64,000 bases of DNA from Mesoflavibacter profundi. GTDB lineage: Bacteria; Bacteroidota; Bacteroidia; Flavobacteriales; Flavobacteriaceae. Both the position numbers and the translations under genes were made by a program. The stretch spans positions 881,501 to 945,500 of the forward strand of contig NZ_CP061703.1 in the NCBI RefSeq assembly GCF_014764305.1. The letters are read 5' to 3'. The notes under the pieces were generated by a model. The model was not told the DNA's origin, did not search any database, and saw only the letters and a program-made list of their open reading frames with translations. Positions 33,718 to 41,407 of the stretch are shown piece by piece; within the stretch, counting starts at the first letter, position 1; the number at the start of each line of letters is the position of its first letter.

Positions 33718-34434
33718 ATGACTTTTAATAATTCTCATAAAGCGGTAGCAATAACGTTTTTAATAATTTCAACCTTAGTTTTAACCTTGTTAAATGCTAC
33801 AGTTTTTAAAATTGAAACTGTTACAGAAGCAGATTATTATCAAGTTGAAACTATTGAAGAATTAGAGGAAGACATTGCTAAACATGAAGAACAAATAAAA
33901 ACTTCAAAATCTACAAATCAAGCTTATAACAACACCGAAAATTATAAACATTTTGCCCAAGCCTACAAACCTATTACGCCACCAAAGGATTATGCCAATC
34001 CAAAATTAGAAACGTATAAAAAGGACATTGTTAAAGAAACGACCTCTTCTAAAAGTGATGGTAATTCTTCCATTTCTGAAGAAACAATGACTAGTTACAA
34101 CAGTATTAATAGTGTTTTAGCAAAACGAAGTCAAAATCAAAGTGCAGCACAAAGCAACGTTGCAAATACCAATAGTACTGTTTACTATTCTTTAAAAGAG
34201 CGAACAGACCAATACTTGCCAATTCCTATTTACTTATGCGATGCAACTGGTAAAATTGTAGTAAACATTACGGTTAACCAAAACGGAACTGTAATTAAGA
34301 CAAGCTTAAATTCGGCTTCTACATCTTCAAATGGTTGTTTAGAAGAACACGCTTTAAAGTACGCCAAAAAAGCTAGGTTTGATCGCTCAAAGTTAGCGTC
34401 TCAAATTGGTACGATTACTTTTGAATTTCAATAA
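33718..34434 (+). CDS. Membrane-anchored protein with TonB-like C-terminal domain
   Basis: A 238-residue protein with an N-terminal transmembrane segment (residues about 10-29), a low-complexity acidic/Ser/Asn-rich middle containing a likely coiled segment (ETIEELEEDIAKHEEQIKTS), and a C-terminal domain GKIVVNITVNQNGTVIKTSLNSAST ... KYAKKARFDRS resembling the TonB C-terminal fold. It lacks the classical proline-rich spacer. Flavobacteria encode many such TonB-like proteins; whether it energises a receptor is uncertain. It stands 64 bases after truB. Confidence 0.65.
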   Translation: MTFNNSHKAVAITFLIISTLVLTLLNATVFKIETVTEADYYQVETIEELEEDIAKHEEQIKTSKSTNQAYNNTENYKHFAQAYKPITPPKDYANPKLETYKKDIVKETTSSKSDGNSSISEETMTSYNSINSVLAKRSQNQSAAQSNVANTNSTVYYSLKERTDQYLPIPIYLCDATGKIVVNITVNQNGTVIKTSLNSASTSSNGCLEEHALKYAKKARFDRSKLASQIGTITFEFQ

Positions 34435-34435
34435 A

Positions 34436-34484
34436 AGTTCTTAATACAATTTTTATTACCACAAAATCAATCAAACTGACGTTT
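34436..34484 (+). repeat. Decayed left half of the TTCTCGATACAA repeat
   Basis: AGTTCTTAATACAA followed after 19 bases by TCAAACTGACGTTTTTAAT parallels the left half of the full copies near 26.7-27.4 kb (AGTTCTCGATACAA ... TCGAACTGACGTATTGGAAT). It fills the gap between two convergent genes. Confidence 0.5.
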
Positions 34485-35099
34485 TTAATCGATCAATTCA
34501 ATTAAATCTTTAATGACGTTTTGTCCTTTATCTTTATTGTACCAACGCTGAAGATCTTCTTTAAATTCGGCAGTTAATGTACCATGTTCTGCCTTAAAAT
34601 TGTTGACCATTTTTGTAGCTTCAGTTGGTCTTGGACCGTAACTATTTAAAACCGTTTTTGAAGCATTATCAAATTGAATTAATTTAGGTATAGATTTACC
34701 ACCATTGGTTAAGAATAAATCCATTAACTGCTCATTTTCATCTCTCATCACCAATCTTAAATCTATTCCAGGATGTAATTCAGCTACTTTATTTATCACC
34801 GGTATAACATGTGCTGCGTCGCCACACCAACTTTCGGTAAGTACAATCCACGTTTGATTAACGGTTGTGTTTGTAATAGCTATTTTATCGGTTTCATTAA
34901 TTTTTACTGTTTTATCCCAACGCTTCATACGTTTATCGTTAAGCATGGTGTAATTTATTAACGATTTTGATTGATTAGGTCCAGTTGTAGATTTATCTGC
35001 TACAAGCTTACTAACTAAAGCTCTATAACTTTGATAATTCAGGCTATTTTCCAGACTTTTTTCTATGATAGTGTTTATATCTATTTGTGTTGTTTCCAT
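34485..35099 (-). CDS. Thioredoxin-fold protein with single active-site Cys
   Basis: A 204-residue cytoplasmic protein of the Thioredoxin_9/BrxC-like group. The active-site segment is VLTESWCGDAAHVIPVINK near residue 95; only the first cysteine of the usual CxxC is kept (WCGDAA). The later cis-proline region SIPKLIQFD is present, and an N-terminal helical extension of about 80 residues precedes the fold. It probably acts as a monothiol disulfide oxidoreductase or bacilliredoxin-like protein. It stands alone between convergent and divergent neighbours. Confidence 0.8.
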   Translation of the reverse strand: METTQIDINTIIEKSLENSLNYQSYRALVSKLVADKSTTGPNQSKSLINYTMLNDKRMKRWDKTVKINETDKIAITNTTVNQTWIVLTESWCGDAAHVIPVINKVAELHPGIDLRLVMRDENEQLMDLFLTNGGKSIPKLIQFDNASKTVLNSYGPRPTEATKMVNNFKAEHGTLTAEFKEDLQRWYNKDKGQNVIKDLIELID

Positions 35100-35176
35100 A
35101 CTATAAATTTACTGCAACCTTTAGGAATTTTTAGTAACAGTTGTTACATTAGTAGGATAATTTTTTAATCCTTACA

Positions 35177-35740
35177 ATGACTAAACACAGATGCGGTTGG
35201 TGTGTTGGCGATGCACTTTACGAAGCTTACCATGACCAAGAATGGGGAAAACCTGTTTACGATGACGATACCATTTTTGAATTTTTAATTCTTGAAACGT
35301 TTCAAGCTGGATTAAGTTGGATTACTGTGTTGCGTAAACGCGAAAATTTTAAAGCAGCTTTAGATGCTTTTGATTACAAAAAAATAGCCTCTTATGACGA
35401 AAAGAAGCTTGAAGAATTAATGCAAAACGAAGGTATTATTCGCAATAAACTAAAGATTAAAGCTACAGTTACCAATGCACAAGCGTTTATGAAAGTGCAA
35501 GAAGAATTTGGTACGTTTAGTAAATATATTTGGGCTTTTGTAGATGGAAAACCTATAAAAAATAAAGTAAAAAACTACAAAGAAGCTCCAGCAAATACAC
35601 CTATAAGTGATGCTTTAAGTAAAGATTTAAAAAAACGTGGATTTAAATTTGTAGGTAGCACAGTAATGTATGCGCATATGCAAGCAACCGGAATGGTTAA
35701 CGATCATGAGGTTGATTGTTTTAGGTATAATGAAGTGTAA
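35177..35740 (+). CDS. tag: DNA-3-methyladenine glycosylase I
   Basis: A 187-residue base-excision repair enzyme that removes 3-methyladenine. The zinc ligands Cys6, His19, His177 and Cys181 are in place (RCGWC, AYHDQEWG, NDHEVDCFR), and the base-recognition Glu40 and Trp48 lie in LETFQAGLSWITVL. Length is normal. Together with the ATL gene at 5.8 kb and mutY at 60 kb it is one of three base-damage repair genes in the window. Confidence 0.95.
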   Translation: MTKHRCGWCVGDALYEAYHDQEWGKPVYDDDTIFEFLILETFQAGLSWITVLRKRENFKAALDAFDYKKIASYDEKKLEELMQNEGIIRNKLKIKATVTNAQAFMKVQEEFGTFSKYIWAFVDGKPIKNKVKNYKEAPANTPISDALSKDLKKRGFKFVGSTVMYAHMQATGMVNDHEVDCFRYNEV

Positions 35741-35743
35741 TTC

Positions 35744-35971
35744 ATGAATGAAATAGTTGGAATTATATTCTACTTTTTAATTAATATAATTGGAGCAATT
35801 ATACGATGGATCGTTGGAAGCATCATTAGGTTTCTTTTTAAAATGAATACTTATAACTTTAAAAACTACTTTTCTGGATCAAAAAGTTTTTATAACAGTG
35901 AGAAGACACAATTTTACAATGTGATTTTAGGGTTAATTTTTACAATAATATTTTTTGCCACAATAACTTAA
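35744..35971 (+). CDS. Small membrane protein (75 residues), hypothetical
   Basis: Starts three bases after the tag stop codon. It has two hydrophobic stretches, one at the N-terminus (IVGIIFYFLINIIGAIIRWIVG) and one at the C-terminus (NVILGLIFTIIFFATIT), with a polar Asn/Lys/Phe-rich middle. I do not recognise a family. Tight spacing to tag suggests co-transcription, but no functional link is evident. It is followed by the convergent aat gene after three bases. Confidence 0.6.
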   Translation: MNEIVGIIFYFLINIIGAIIRWIVGSIIRFLFKMNTYNFKNYFSGSKSFYNSEKTQFYNVILGLIFTIIFFATIT

Positions 35972-35974
35972 AAC

Positions 35975-36598
35975 TTATAAATACTTTAAAAACTCATCTC
36001 TAGAAATATCTTCAGCGCCTAAACTTTCTAAGTGATTGGTATAAACTTGACAATCTATTAATTTGTAATTACTGTTTTGAATAAAGGTGATAAAGCCTGC
36101 TTTACTAGCATTACTAACTTTGGTAAACATACTTTCGCCACAAAACACACCATTATTTAAATCGATACCATATAAGCCTGCAACAAGTTTTTGGTCTTGC
36201 CAAACCTCAACAGATTTTGCGAATCCCAATTGATGTAGTGTATTATAGGCTTTTATCATTCCGTTGGTAATCCAAGTGCTATCTTGTCCAGATCGTTTTG
36301 ATTTAGCACATTCGGTGATCACTGCATTAAAATCTTTATTTACGGTTACTTCAAAATCACAATTACGCAACACTTGTTTCATACTTTTAGATACTTTTAA
36401 CCTAGAAGGAAATAAAACAAATCTTGGATCTGGTGACCACCATAAAATGGTATTATCATCTTCAAACCAAGGAAAAATTCCGTTTTGGTAAGCTGCTAAT
36501 AATCGTTCTGGACTTAAATCACCACCAATTGCTAATAATCCATCTTCTGTAGCTTGATTTACAGGAGGAAAAAATTGATGTTGATTAATATATTTCAT
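35975..36598 (-). CDS. aat: Leucyl/phenylalanyl-tRNA--protein transferase
   Basis: A 207-residue enzyme that adds Leu or Phe from aminoacyl-tRNA to proteins with N-terminal Arg or Lys, marking them for ClpS/ClpAP degradation. The signature FFPPVNQATEDGLLAIGGDLSPERLLAAYQNGIFPWF and WWSPDPRFVLFP are complete, as are the later GRQDSTWI-like (SGQDSTWIT) and ES-MF (GESMFTKVSNASK) segments. The gene has the usual length. Confidence 0.95.
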   Translation of the reverse strand: MKYINQHQFFPPVNQATEDGLLAIGGDLSPERLLAAYQNGIFPWFEDDNTILWWSPDPRFVLFPSRLKVSKSMKQVLRNCDFEVTVNKDFNAVITECAKSKRSGQDSTWITNGMIKAYNTLHQLGFAKSVEVWQDQKLVAGLYGIDLNNGVFCGESMFTKVSNASKAGFITFIQNSNYKLIDCQVYTNHLESLGAEDISRDEFLKYL

Positions 36599-36823
36599 TT
36601 ATAAAATTTTAGATATAATTTAAAGATTTATTGTGAAAATGACAAAAAAGTGATTTTCCGAAAACGTTTTAGTTAATTTATTGCATTAAATCTCAATACT
36701 TTACTTTGTTTTTAGCAATATTAATTTGAAATTTAGGAAGGTCTTTTTTTAAAAGATAATTAGTTGAAAAATTTCTTGTTTAAAATTTGTTTGTAGAGAC
36801 CTATGCTAAAACCACTAAAACTT

Positions 36824-36856
36824 AAAAACCTCAAAACAGTTGTTTTGAGGTTTTTT
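36824..36856. terminator. Terminator downstream of the DUF3127 gene
   Basis: AAAAACCTCAAAAC (36824-36837) pairs with GTTTTGAGGTTTTT (36842-36855), loop AGTT. It lies downstream of the minus-strand DUF3127 gene. The rest of the 281-base gap (36599-36823) is AT-rich and shows no gene or clear regulatory site. Confidence 0.85.
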
Positions 36857-36879
36857 GTGTCTTTAAATGTCTTTATAAA

Positions 36880-37254
36880 TTAAAACGGTAAATCGTCGTG
36901 ATCGTCTTCGTTTACATTTGTAGCAGGCTCAAAAGCTTGAGCTGGTGGCACATCTGGCATACCTTGTGGCGCTCCAGTTTGTACAGCTTCTATACGCCAT
37001 CCTTGAATAGAGTTAAAATATTTAGTTTCTCCTTGTGGATTAACCCATTCTCTACCGCGTAAGTTTATGTTTACTTTTACATCTTGACCTACTTGATAGT
37101 TATCTAATAAATCTGTTTTATCTTGAACAAACTCTATCATGATATGTTGTGGATACTGCTCTTCTGTAGTTACAACAATTTCTCTCTTTCTAAATCCGTT
37201 ACTTCCAAAAGTTTGAGTTGCTCCTATTAACTTTACTTTTCCTTGTACTTCCAT
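36880..37254 (-). CDS. DUF3127 protein with SSB-like acidic tail
   Basis: A 124-residue protein. Residues 1-90 are the DUF3127 domain (MEVQGKVKLIGATQTFGSNGFRKREIVVTTEEQYP...), beta-rich and OB-like. After a short Gln/Pro-rich linker the protein ends DDHDDLPF, almost the same tip as the single-strand DNA-binding protein encoded at 58.9 kb (VDDDLPF). In SSB that tip docks repair and replication enzymes. The family is of unknown function; the tail suggests a role on single-stranded DNA or in the same protein network. Confidence 0.88.
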   Translation of the reverse strand: MEVQGKVKLIGATQTFGSNGFRKREIVVTTEEQYPQHIMIEFVQDKTDLLDNYQVGQDVKVNINLRGREWVNPQGETKYFNSIQGWRIEAVQTGAPQGMPDVPPAQAFEPATNVNEDDHDDLPF

Positions 37255-37300
37255 TTCTCTATATAATTATTAAATATTCGTCGTTTTTATTTGAATTAAT

Positions 37301-38155
37301 TTACAATAATAGTGTTTTCCAAGCACTTAGCACATCATTATAACTTAAAAAGTCGTGTGCTTTTTTATGCTTTTGCTCTTCTGTTAAATTCTGTAAATTA
37401 TGTTTTATTTTAAATTCGGCTATTTGATTTGGTTCTGGTAAAGTTTCTACATTACCTAACAATCCTAAATCATTTCCTGTTAATATGTGGCTATTTTTTA
37501 CATGATCTGGTAATGCATCTACACCTATTCCTAATGTGCTTAACGGTTTAGGAATTTCAAAAAAACCAGATTTTGCTCTACTATAATAACTACCGCCAGC
37601 TCTAGATACTAAATCTAATTTAACTTGATCTATGCTTTCGTTTTCATCTAATACATCTTTATTAATATGCATTTTAACGACCTCGCATATTACTAAATTA
37701 CCTGCGCCACCTTGATCGCCTAATGTAACAACCTCGTTTACTTTACATTCCATTTGAATAGGACTTTCAGCAACACGAAATGGTTTTACAATATCAGATT
37801 TTAGCATGGTTAATCCTGCTTTATCAAATTCGTTTACACCTTCAGGATACTCTGTACTACTTAAAGACATTTGTTGTACAATATCATAATTAACAACATT
37901 TATAACAACTTCTTTTACCTGCTGTACGTTTTCTAAAGTATGCTTTGTTGTATTATCTCTTACACGTCTTGCAGGAGAAAATATTAAAATTGGCGGATTA
38001 GCACTAAATACATTAAAAAAACTAAAAGGCGATAAATTAGGTTGACCTTTATCATCTATTGTACTAGCAAATGCAATTGGTCTTGGCGCTACTGCACTTA
38101 ACAAATAACTATGAAGTTTTGGAGTTGCTAAATCTGATGGCAAAAAGGATAACAT
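37301..38155 (-). CDS. Flavin reductase-like / FMN-binding split-barrel protein
   Basis: A 284-residue protein of the flavin reductase-like family. The FMN-binding region covers HSYLLSAVAPRPIAFASTID near residues 15-34 and NLSPFSFFNVFSANPPILIFSP, followed by TKHTLENVQQVKEVVINV. Members reduce flavins with NAD(P)H for oxygenase partners or bind FMN without known activity. The start is placed at ATG 38155 (MLSFLPSDLATPK): an upstream TTG at 38176 is itself the last triplet of the promoter box. Confidence 0.85.
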   Translation of the reverse strand: MLSFLPSDLATPKLHSYLLSAVAPRPIAFASTIDDKGQPNLSPFSFFNVFSANPPILIFSPARRVRDNTTKHTLENVQQVKEVVINVVNYDIVQQMSLSSTEYPEGVNEFDKAGLTMLKSDIVKPFRVAESPIQMECKVNEVVTLGDQGGAGNLVICEVVKMHINKDVLDENESIDQVKLDLVSRAGGSYYSRAKSGFFEIPKPLSTLGIGVDALPDHVKNSHILTGNDLGLLGNVETLPEPNQIAEFKIKHNLQNLTEEQKHKKAHDFLSYNDVLSAWKTLLL

Positions 38156-38173
38156 ATCTTGAGTAATTTTAGG

Positions 38174-38181
38174 CAAAAGTA
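38174..38181 (-). promoter_or_regulatory. -7 promoter box of the flavin reductase-like gene
   Basis: Minus-strand TACTTTTG matches TAnnTTTG and ends 18 bases before the ATG at 38155, which excludes the upstream TTG start. Confidence 0.6.
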
Positions 38182-38274
38182 CATAATCTTAAAACCAACT
38201 AAAAGCAATTTAATACCTATCTCTAACAATATTATTAACAGAATTGCATTATATTAACAACAAAAAAATATACT

Positions 38275-39426
38275 ATGTTTTTTACAAAACATCGTCAACT
38301 TATACGTTGGATTATTATAATTGCGTCTTTTGGAATAATCTCTTTAATACTTTGGAATACCTATGTGTTTTTTCAAAAGTTTAAAGCCGAAGAACGTATA
38401 AAAATGCAAAATTGGTCTTTTGCACAACAAGACATCATTCAAAATATGGATTTAAATGGTGACATTGGTAATTTGCCATTAAAAATTCTTGAAAGTAATA
38501 CTACTACTCCAATGATTAAACTTAATGAAGATGGTAGTATGGATTACAATAATATAGATGAAAAAAAAGCAAAAGACAACGCCTATTTAAAACAGCTAAT
38601 AGAACAATTTAAAAATGAAAATAAACCAATAGAGATTGTTTACGATGGTAAAGTTTTATCAACCTTATATTATGGTAATTCTCCGCTTTTAAAAAAGTTA
38701 AAATTTTATCCACTAGCTTTACTACTAATTATCCTGTTATTTGGTGCAGTGGTTTACTTTTTTTATAGAAGCAGTAAAATTGCTACACAGAATAAGTTAT
38801 GGTCTGGAATGGCAAAAGAAACTGCACATCAAATTGGCACACCGTTATCTTCTTTAATTGGCTGGACAGAAATATTAAAATCTGAAAACACCAATCCAGA
38901 ATATATCCTAGAAATTGAAAAAGATATTAATAGATTACAAACTATTACCGAGCGTTTTAGCAAAATAGGCTCTTTACCTACTTTAGAAAAACATGATATT
39001 GTAAAAGAAACTATAGACGCTTATAGTTATTTAAAATCAAGATCTTCTAAGCTAATAAACTTTAGTATAGATGCTCCAGATAATAGCATTTACGTTAATC
39101 TAAACAAGCAACTTTATGGTTGGACTATAGAAAATTTAGTAAAAAATGCTATAGATGCTATGAAGGGAAAAGGCAATTTAAAAATCCAAATATTACCCAA
39201 AGATAAATTTGTAGAAATTACTGTAAGTGATACAGGAAAAGGTATCTCTAAAAAAGAATTTAATAGTATTTTTGAACCTGGATTTACTACAAAAAAACGT
39301 GGTTGGGGATTAGGTTTATCTTTAGCAAAACGAATTGTAGAAGATTTTCATGAAGGAAAAATAAAAGTTCAGTTTTCTGAGATTGGTGTTGGCACTACCA
39401 TGTTAATCACCTTAAAAACCGTTTAA
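38275..39426 (+). CDS. Orphan sensor histidine kinase
   Basis: A 383-residue membrane kinase: transmembrane segment at about 10-32, a periplasmic region of about 110 residues, a second segment near 145-164, then the phosphorylation box KETAHQIGTPLSSLIGW with His185. This HQ(I)GTPL variant differs from the common HELRTPL box and is common in Bacteroidota. The ATPase domain has LVKNAIDAM, SDTGKGIS and RGWGLGLSLAKRI. No response regulator is adjacent; the next gene is a small membrane zinc-ribbon-like protein one base after the stop. Confidence 0.88.
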   Translation: MFFTKHRQLIRWIIIIASFGIISLILWNTYVFFQKFKAEERIKMQNWSFAQQDIIQNMDLNGDIGNLPLKILESNTTTPMIKLNEDGSMDYNNIDEKKAKDNAYLKQLIEQFKNENKPIEIVYDGKVLSTLYYGNSPLLKKLKFYPLALLLIILLFGAVVYFFYRSSKIATQNKLWSGMAKETAHQIGTPLSSLIGWTEILKSENTNPEYILEIEKDINRLQTITERFSKIGSLPTLEKHDIVKETIDAYSYLKSRSSKLINFSIDAPDNSIYVNLNKQLYGWTIENLVKNAIDAMKGKGNLKIQILPKDKFVEITVSDTGKGISKKEFNSIFEPGFTTKKRGWGLGLSLAKRIVEDFHEGKIKVQFSEIGVGTTMLITLKTV

Positions 39427-39427
39427 A

Positions 39428-39772
39428 ATGCACAAACAATATCTAACCATAAAGGAAGTAAGCTTAAACAACAATTGTCCAGAATGCTATAGCAAAACCG
39501 GATTACAATTAACTTTTAAACAAGAGTTTATTGAAACCAAATTGCATAAAACTTTGACACAAAATGTTAGGACAAGTTTGCGTTGTGACACTTGTAATAC
39601 CGAGATTTTTCCTGTAAGATGGACAGAAGATATAGAACGTGTTTACGATTACCAAATGCGTGCTTTTAAACCTAAACGTAGTTATTTAAAACTAAAACCT
39701 TTAACCTTTATCCTGCTATTAATTGGTATAGCTGTAATTGCAGCAATAGTTACTTTTTTGCTTTATAGGTAA
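39428..39772 (+). CDS. Zinc-ribbon-like protein with C-terminal membrane anchor, hypothetical
   Basis: A 114-residue protein. Two CxxC pairs (NCPECYSK near residue 17 and CDTCNTE near 53) look like a zinc ribbon, and a single C-terminal hydrophobic segment (FILLLIGIAVIAAIVTFLLY) would anchor it with the ribbon in the cytoplasm. It starts one base after the histidine kinase stop, so it is probably co-expressed with that kinase. Function unknown. The end overlaps the convergent HIT gene by 10 bases. Confidence 0.7.
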   Translation: MHKQYLTIKEVSLNNNCPECYSKTGLQLTFKQEFIETKLHKTLTQNVRTSLRCDTCNTEIFPVRWTEDIERVYDYQMRAFKPKRSYLKLKPLTFILLLIGIAVIAAIVTFLLYR

Positions 39773-40152
39773 GATTGAATTGCTTTAGCTGTAGCTTCAA
39801 AGTCTTCTTTAGTTAAGGTTTCTTTTCTAATAAATCGTGCATCTTCCATAGTATTTAGCGGTATTAAATGCACATGCACATGTGGTACTTCTAGACCAAT
39901 TACACTAACACCAACACGTTTGCAAGGTATTGCTTTTTCTATAGCTATTGCTACTTTACGTGAAAACTGCATTAAGCCCGTATATGTAGCTTCGTCTAAA
40001 TCAAAAATTTTATCGACTTCTTTTTTTGGTATACATAATGTATGTCCTTTTGCGTTAGGATTAATATCTAAAAACGCAAAAAAATCTTCGGTTTCGGCAA
40101 TTTTATAGCATGGTATTTCACCATTGATAATTTTTGTAAATATGGAAGCCAT
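39763..40152 (-). CDS. HIT-family nucleotide hydrolase/transferase
   Basis: A 129-residue histidine-triad protein with the active-site motif HVHVHL (His91, His93, His95) and the N-terminal FTKIINGEIPCYKI typical of HinT-type enzymes. HinT-like proteins hydrolyse adenosine phosphoramidates and related nucleotides. It lies downstream of greA on the same strand, separated by a 109-base gap containing hairpins. Confidence 0.93.
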   Translation of the reverse strand: MASIFTKIINGEIPCYKIAETEDFFAFLDINPNAKGHTLCIPKKEVDKIFDLDEATYTGLMQFSRKVAIAIEKAIPCKRVGVSVIGLEVPHVHVHLIPLNTMEDARFIRKETLTKEDFEATAKAIQSYL

Positions 40153-40182
40153 ACTGAAAGAATTTATGATTTAAATATAAAA

Positions 40183-40256
40183 AAGATTCCTGCTAAACTG
40201 AAAATTTTTTCAGAATAAACAGGAATAAATATTTAGACGTTTCCGCGAAAGCGAAA
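40183..40256. repeat. Small hairpins between greA and the HIT gene
   Basis: ATTCCTG (40186-40192) pairs with CAGGAAT (40220-40226), enclosing CTGAAAA/TTTTCAG (40198-40204 with 40207-40213). Next, CGCGAAAGCG (40244-40253) forms a 3-bp stem with GAAA loop flanked by TTT/AAA. The first hairpin uses the same arms as the terminator at 2633. Probably a terminator for greA plus a short palindromic repeat. Confidence 0.55.
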
Positions 40257-40261
40257 ATTTA

Positions 40262-40735
40262 TTATCGTGATATTTCTATGATATCAAATTTCATAATACC
40301 ACTTGGCACTTGTATCTCGGCAACATCGCCAACAGATTTACCTAATAAGCCTTTACCAATTGGACTGTTTACAGATATTTTTCCTGATGCCAAATCTGCT
40401 TCTCCATCTGCTACTAAAGTGTACACCATTTCCATACCATTGGTTTGGTTTTTTATTTTTACTTTAGATAGCACTAAAGCTTTTGATGTGTCTAATTGTG
40501 ACTCGTCAATTATTCTGGCATTGGATAAGGTTTCTTCTAGTTTAGAAATTTTCATCTCTAATAATCCTTGAGCTTCTTTTGCAGCATCATATTCTGCATT
40601 TTCACTCAAATCACCTTTATCTCTAGCTTCTGCAATTGCTTGCGATGCTCTTGGTCGCTCTACATCTTTTAAGTGATTTAATTCATCACGTAATTTTTTT
40701 AGTCCTTCGGCTGTATAATAAGATACTTTACTCAT
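40262..40735 (-). CDS. greA: Transcription elongation factor GreA
   Basis: A 157-residue protein that rescues backtracked RNA polymerase by stimulating transcript cleavage. The N-terminal coiled coil (LKKLRDELNHLKDVERPRASQAIAEARDKGDLSENAEYDAAKEAQGLLE) carries the tip acidic residues, here the DLSENAEYDAA segment. The C-terminal FKBP-like domain holds SPIGKGLLGKSVGDVAEIQVP. Normal length and spacing. On the opposite strand a lipoprotein gene diverges. Confidence 0.97.
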   Translation of the reverse strand: MSKVSYYTAEGLKKLRDELNHLKDVERPRASQAIAEARDKGDLSENAEYDAAKEAQGLLEMKISKLEETLSNARIIDESQLDTSKALVLSKVKIKNQTNGMEMVYTLVADGEADLASGKISVNSPIGKGLLGKSVGDVAEIQVPSGIMKFDIIEISR

Positions 40736-40795
40736 AATAATTTCGTTTTAAATAAAAAGACGCCGAAATTTAAAATACTTTCAGCGTAAAACGCA

Positions 40796-40819
40796 AAAAT
40801 CTCGCAGACACGAGATTTT
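40796..40819. other. Perfect hairpin in the greA/lipoprotein divergent region
   Basis: AAAATCTCG (40796-40804) pairs with CGAGATTTT (40811-40819), loop CAGACA. A weaker inverted repeat, ACGCCGAAA/TTTCAGCGT, lies just before it (40760-40787). No T-run follows, so a protein-binding site or leader structure is as likely as a terminator. Confidence 0.45.
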
Positions 40820-40864
40820 GTTCTACAAATATATAAAATATTTATTTCAACTAGGTTATTGTTG

Positions 40865-40872
40865 TAAATTTG
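40865..40872 (+). promoter_or_regulatory. -7 promoter box of the Asp/Asn-rich lipoprotein gene
   Basis: TAAATTTG matches TAnnTTTG and lies 26 bases before the ATG at 40899, setting that start over the in-frame ATG at 40818. Confidence 0.6.
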
Positions 40873-40898
40873 CTATTGAAAAACATTTTTTATTGCTA

Positions 40899-41342
40899 AT
40901 GAAAATCAAGTTATTACCACTTTTAGTTTTTATTTTATTAATATTCTCTTGTGATAAAGATGATGATAATAATAACAACAATTATATTCCAGATATTGTT
41001 TTTGACACGCAAAACTCTATAGACACGTCTTTACCGCAGTATAACGATTTACAGTTTGATGGTAATCACTTAGTATTAAATGCTTTTGGTTACAATGCTA
41101 TTGTAATTTACAATGTTGGAAACGGAAATTATGTGTCTTTTGAATTAACAGATCCTAACCATGCACCTTCTAACTGTTCTAGATTATCTGTAGATGGTAT
41201 TACTGCCTCTTGTAATTGTGATGATAATAACAGCTATAATATTGTTAATGGTGGCGCTTTTGATGGTACAACCGGAAACTTTAGCCTTAAGCAATATTTT
41301 GTAGAAGTTAACGGTAGTGTTATACGTGTGTATAACAATTAA
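40899..41342 (+). CDS. Small lipoprotein, hypothetical
   Basis: A 147-residue exported lipoprotein. The signal peptide ends in a lipobox (LLIFSC, Cys17) followed by a run of Asp and Asn (DKDDDNNNNN), the sort of acidic linker that in Bacteroidota favours export to the cell surface. The rest is beta-rich with four further cysteines (NCSRLSVDGITASCNCDD). I recognise no domain. It has its own promoter and terminator and so is a monocistronic gene. Confidence 0.75.
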   Translation: MKIKLLPLLVFILLIFSCDKDDDNNNNNYIPDIVFDTQNSIDTSLPQYNDLQFDGNHLVLNAFGYNAIVIYNVGNGNYVSFELTDPNHAPSNCSRLSVDGITASCNCDDNNSYNIVNGGAFDGTTGNFSLKQYFVEVNGSVIRVYNN

Positions 41343-41356
41343 TTGATTTTGAAATA

Positions 41357-41389
41357 AAAAAAAGCATCACAAAAAGTGATGCTTTTTTT
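41357..41389. terminator. Bidirectional terminator
   Basis: AAAAAAAGCATCAC (41357-41370) pairs with GTGATGCTTTTTTT (41376-41389), loop AAAAA, between the convergent lipoprotein and TonB-dependent receptor genes. Confidence 0.92.
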
Positions 41390-41407
41390 ATTAACTTTTT
41401 CTACACT

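Noticed and set aside
36736-36802. AGGTCT ... AGACCT inverted repeat in the aat/DUF3127 gap
   Set aside because: Six-base arms about 55 bases apart in AT-rich DNA are expected by chance.
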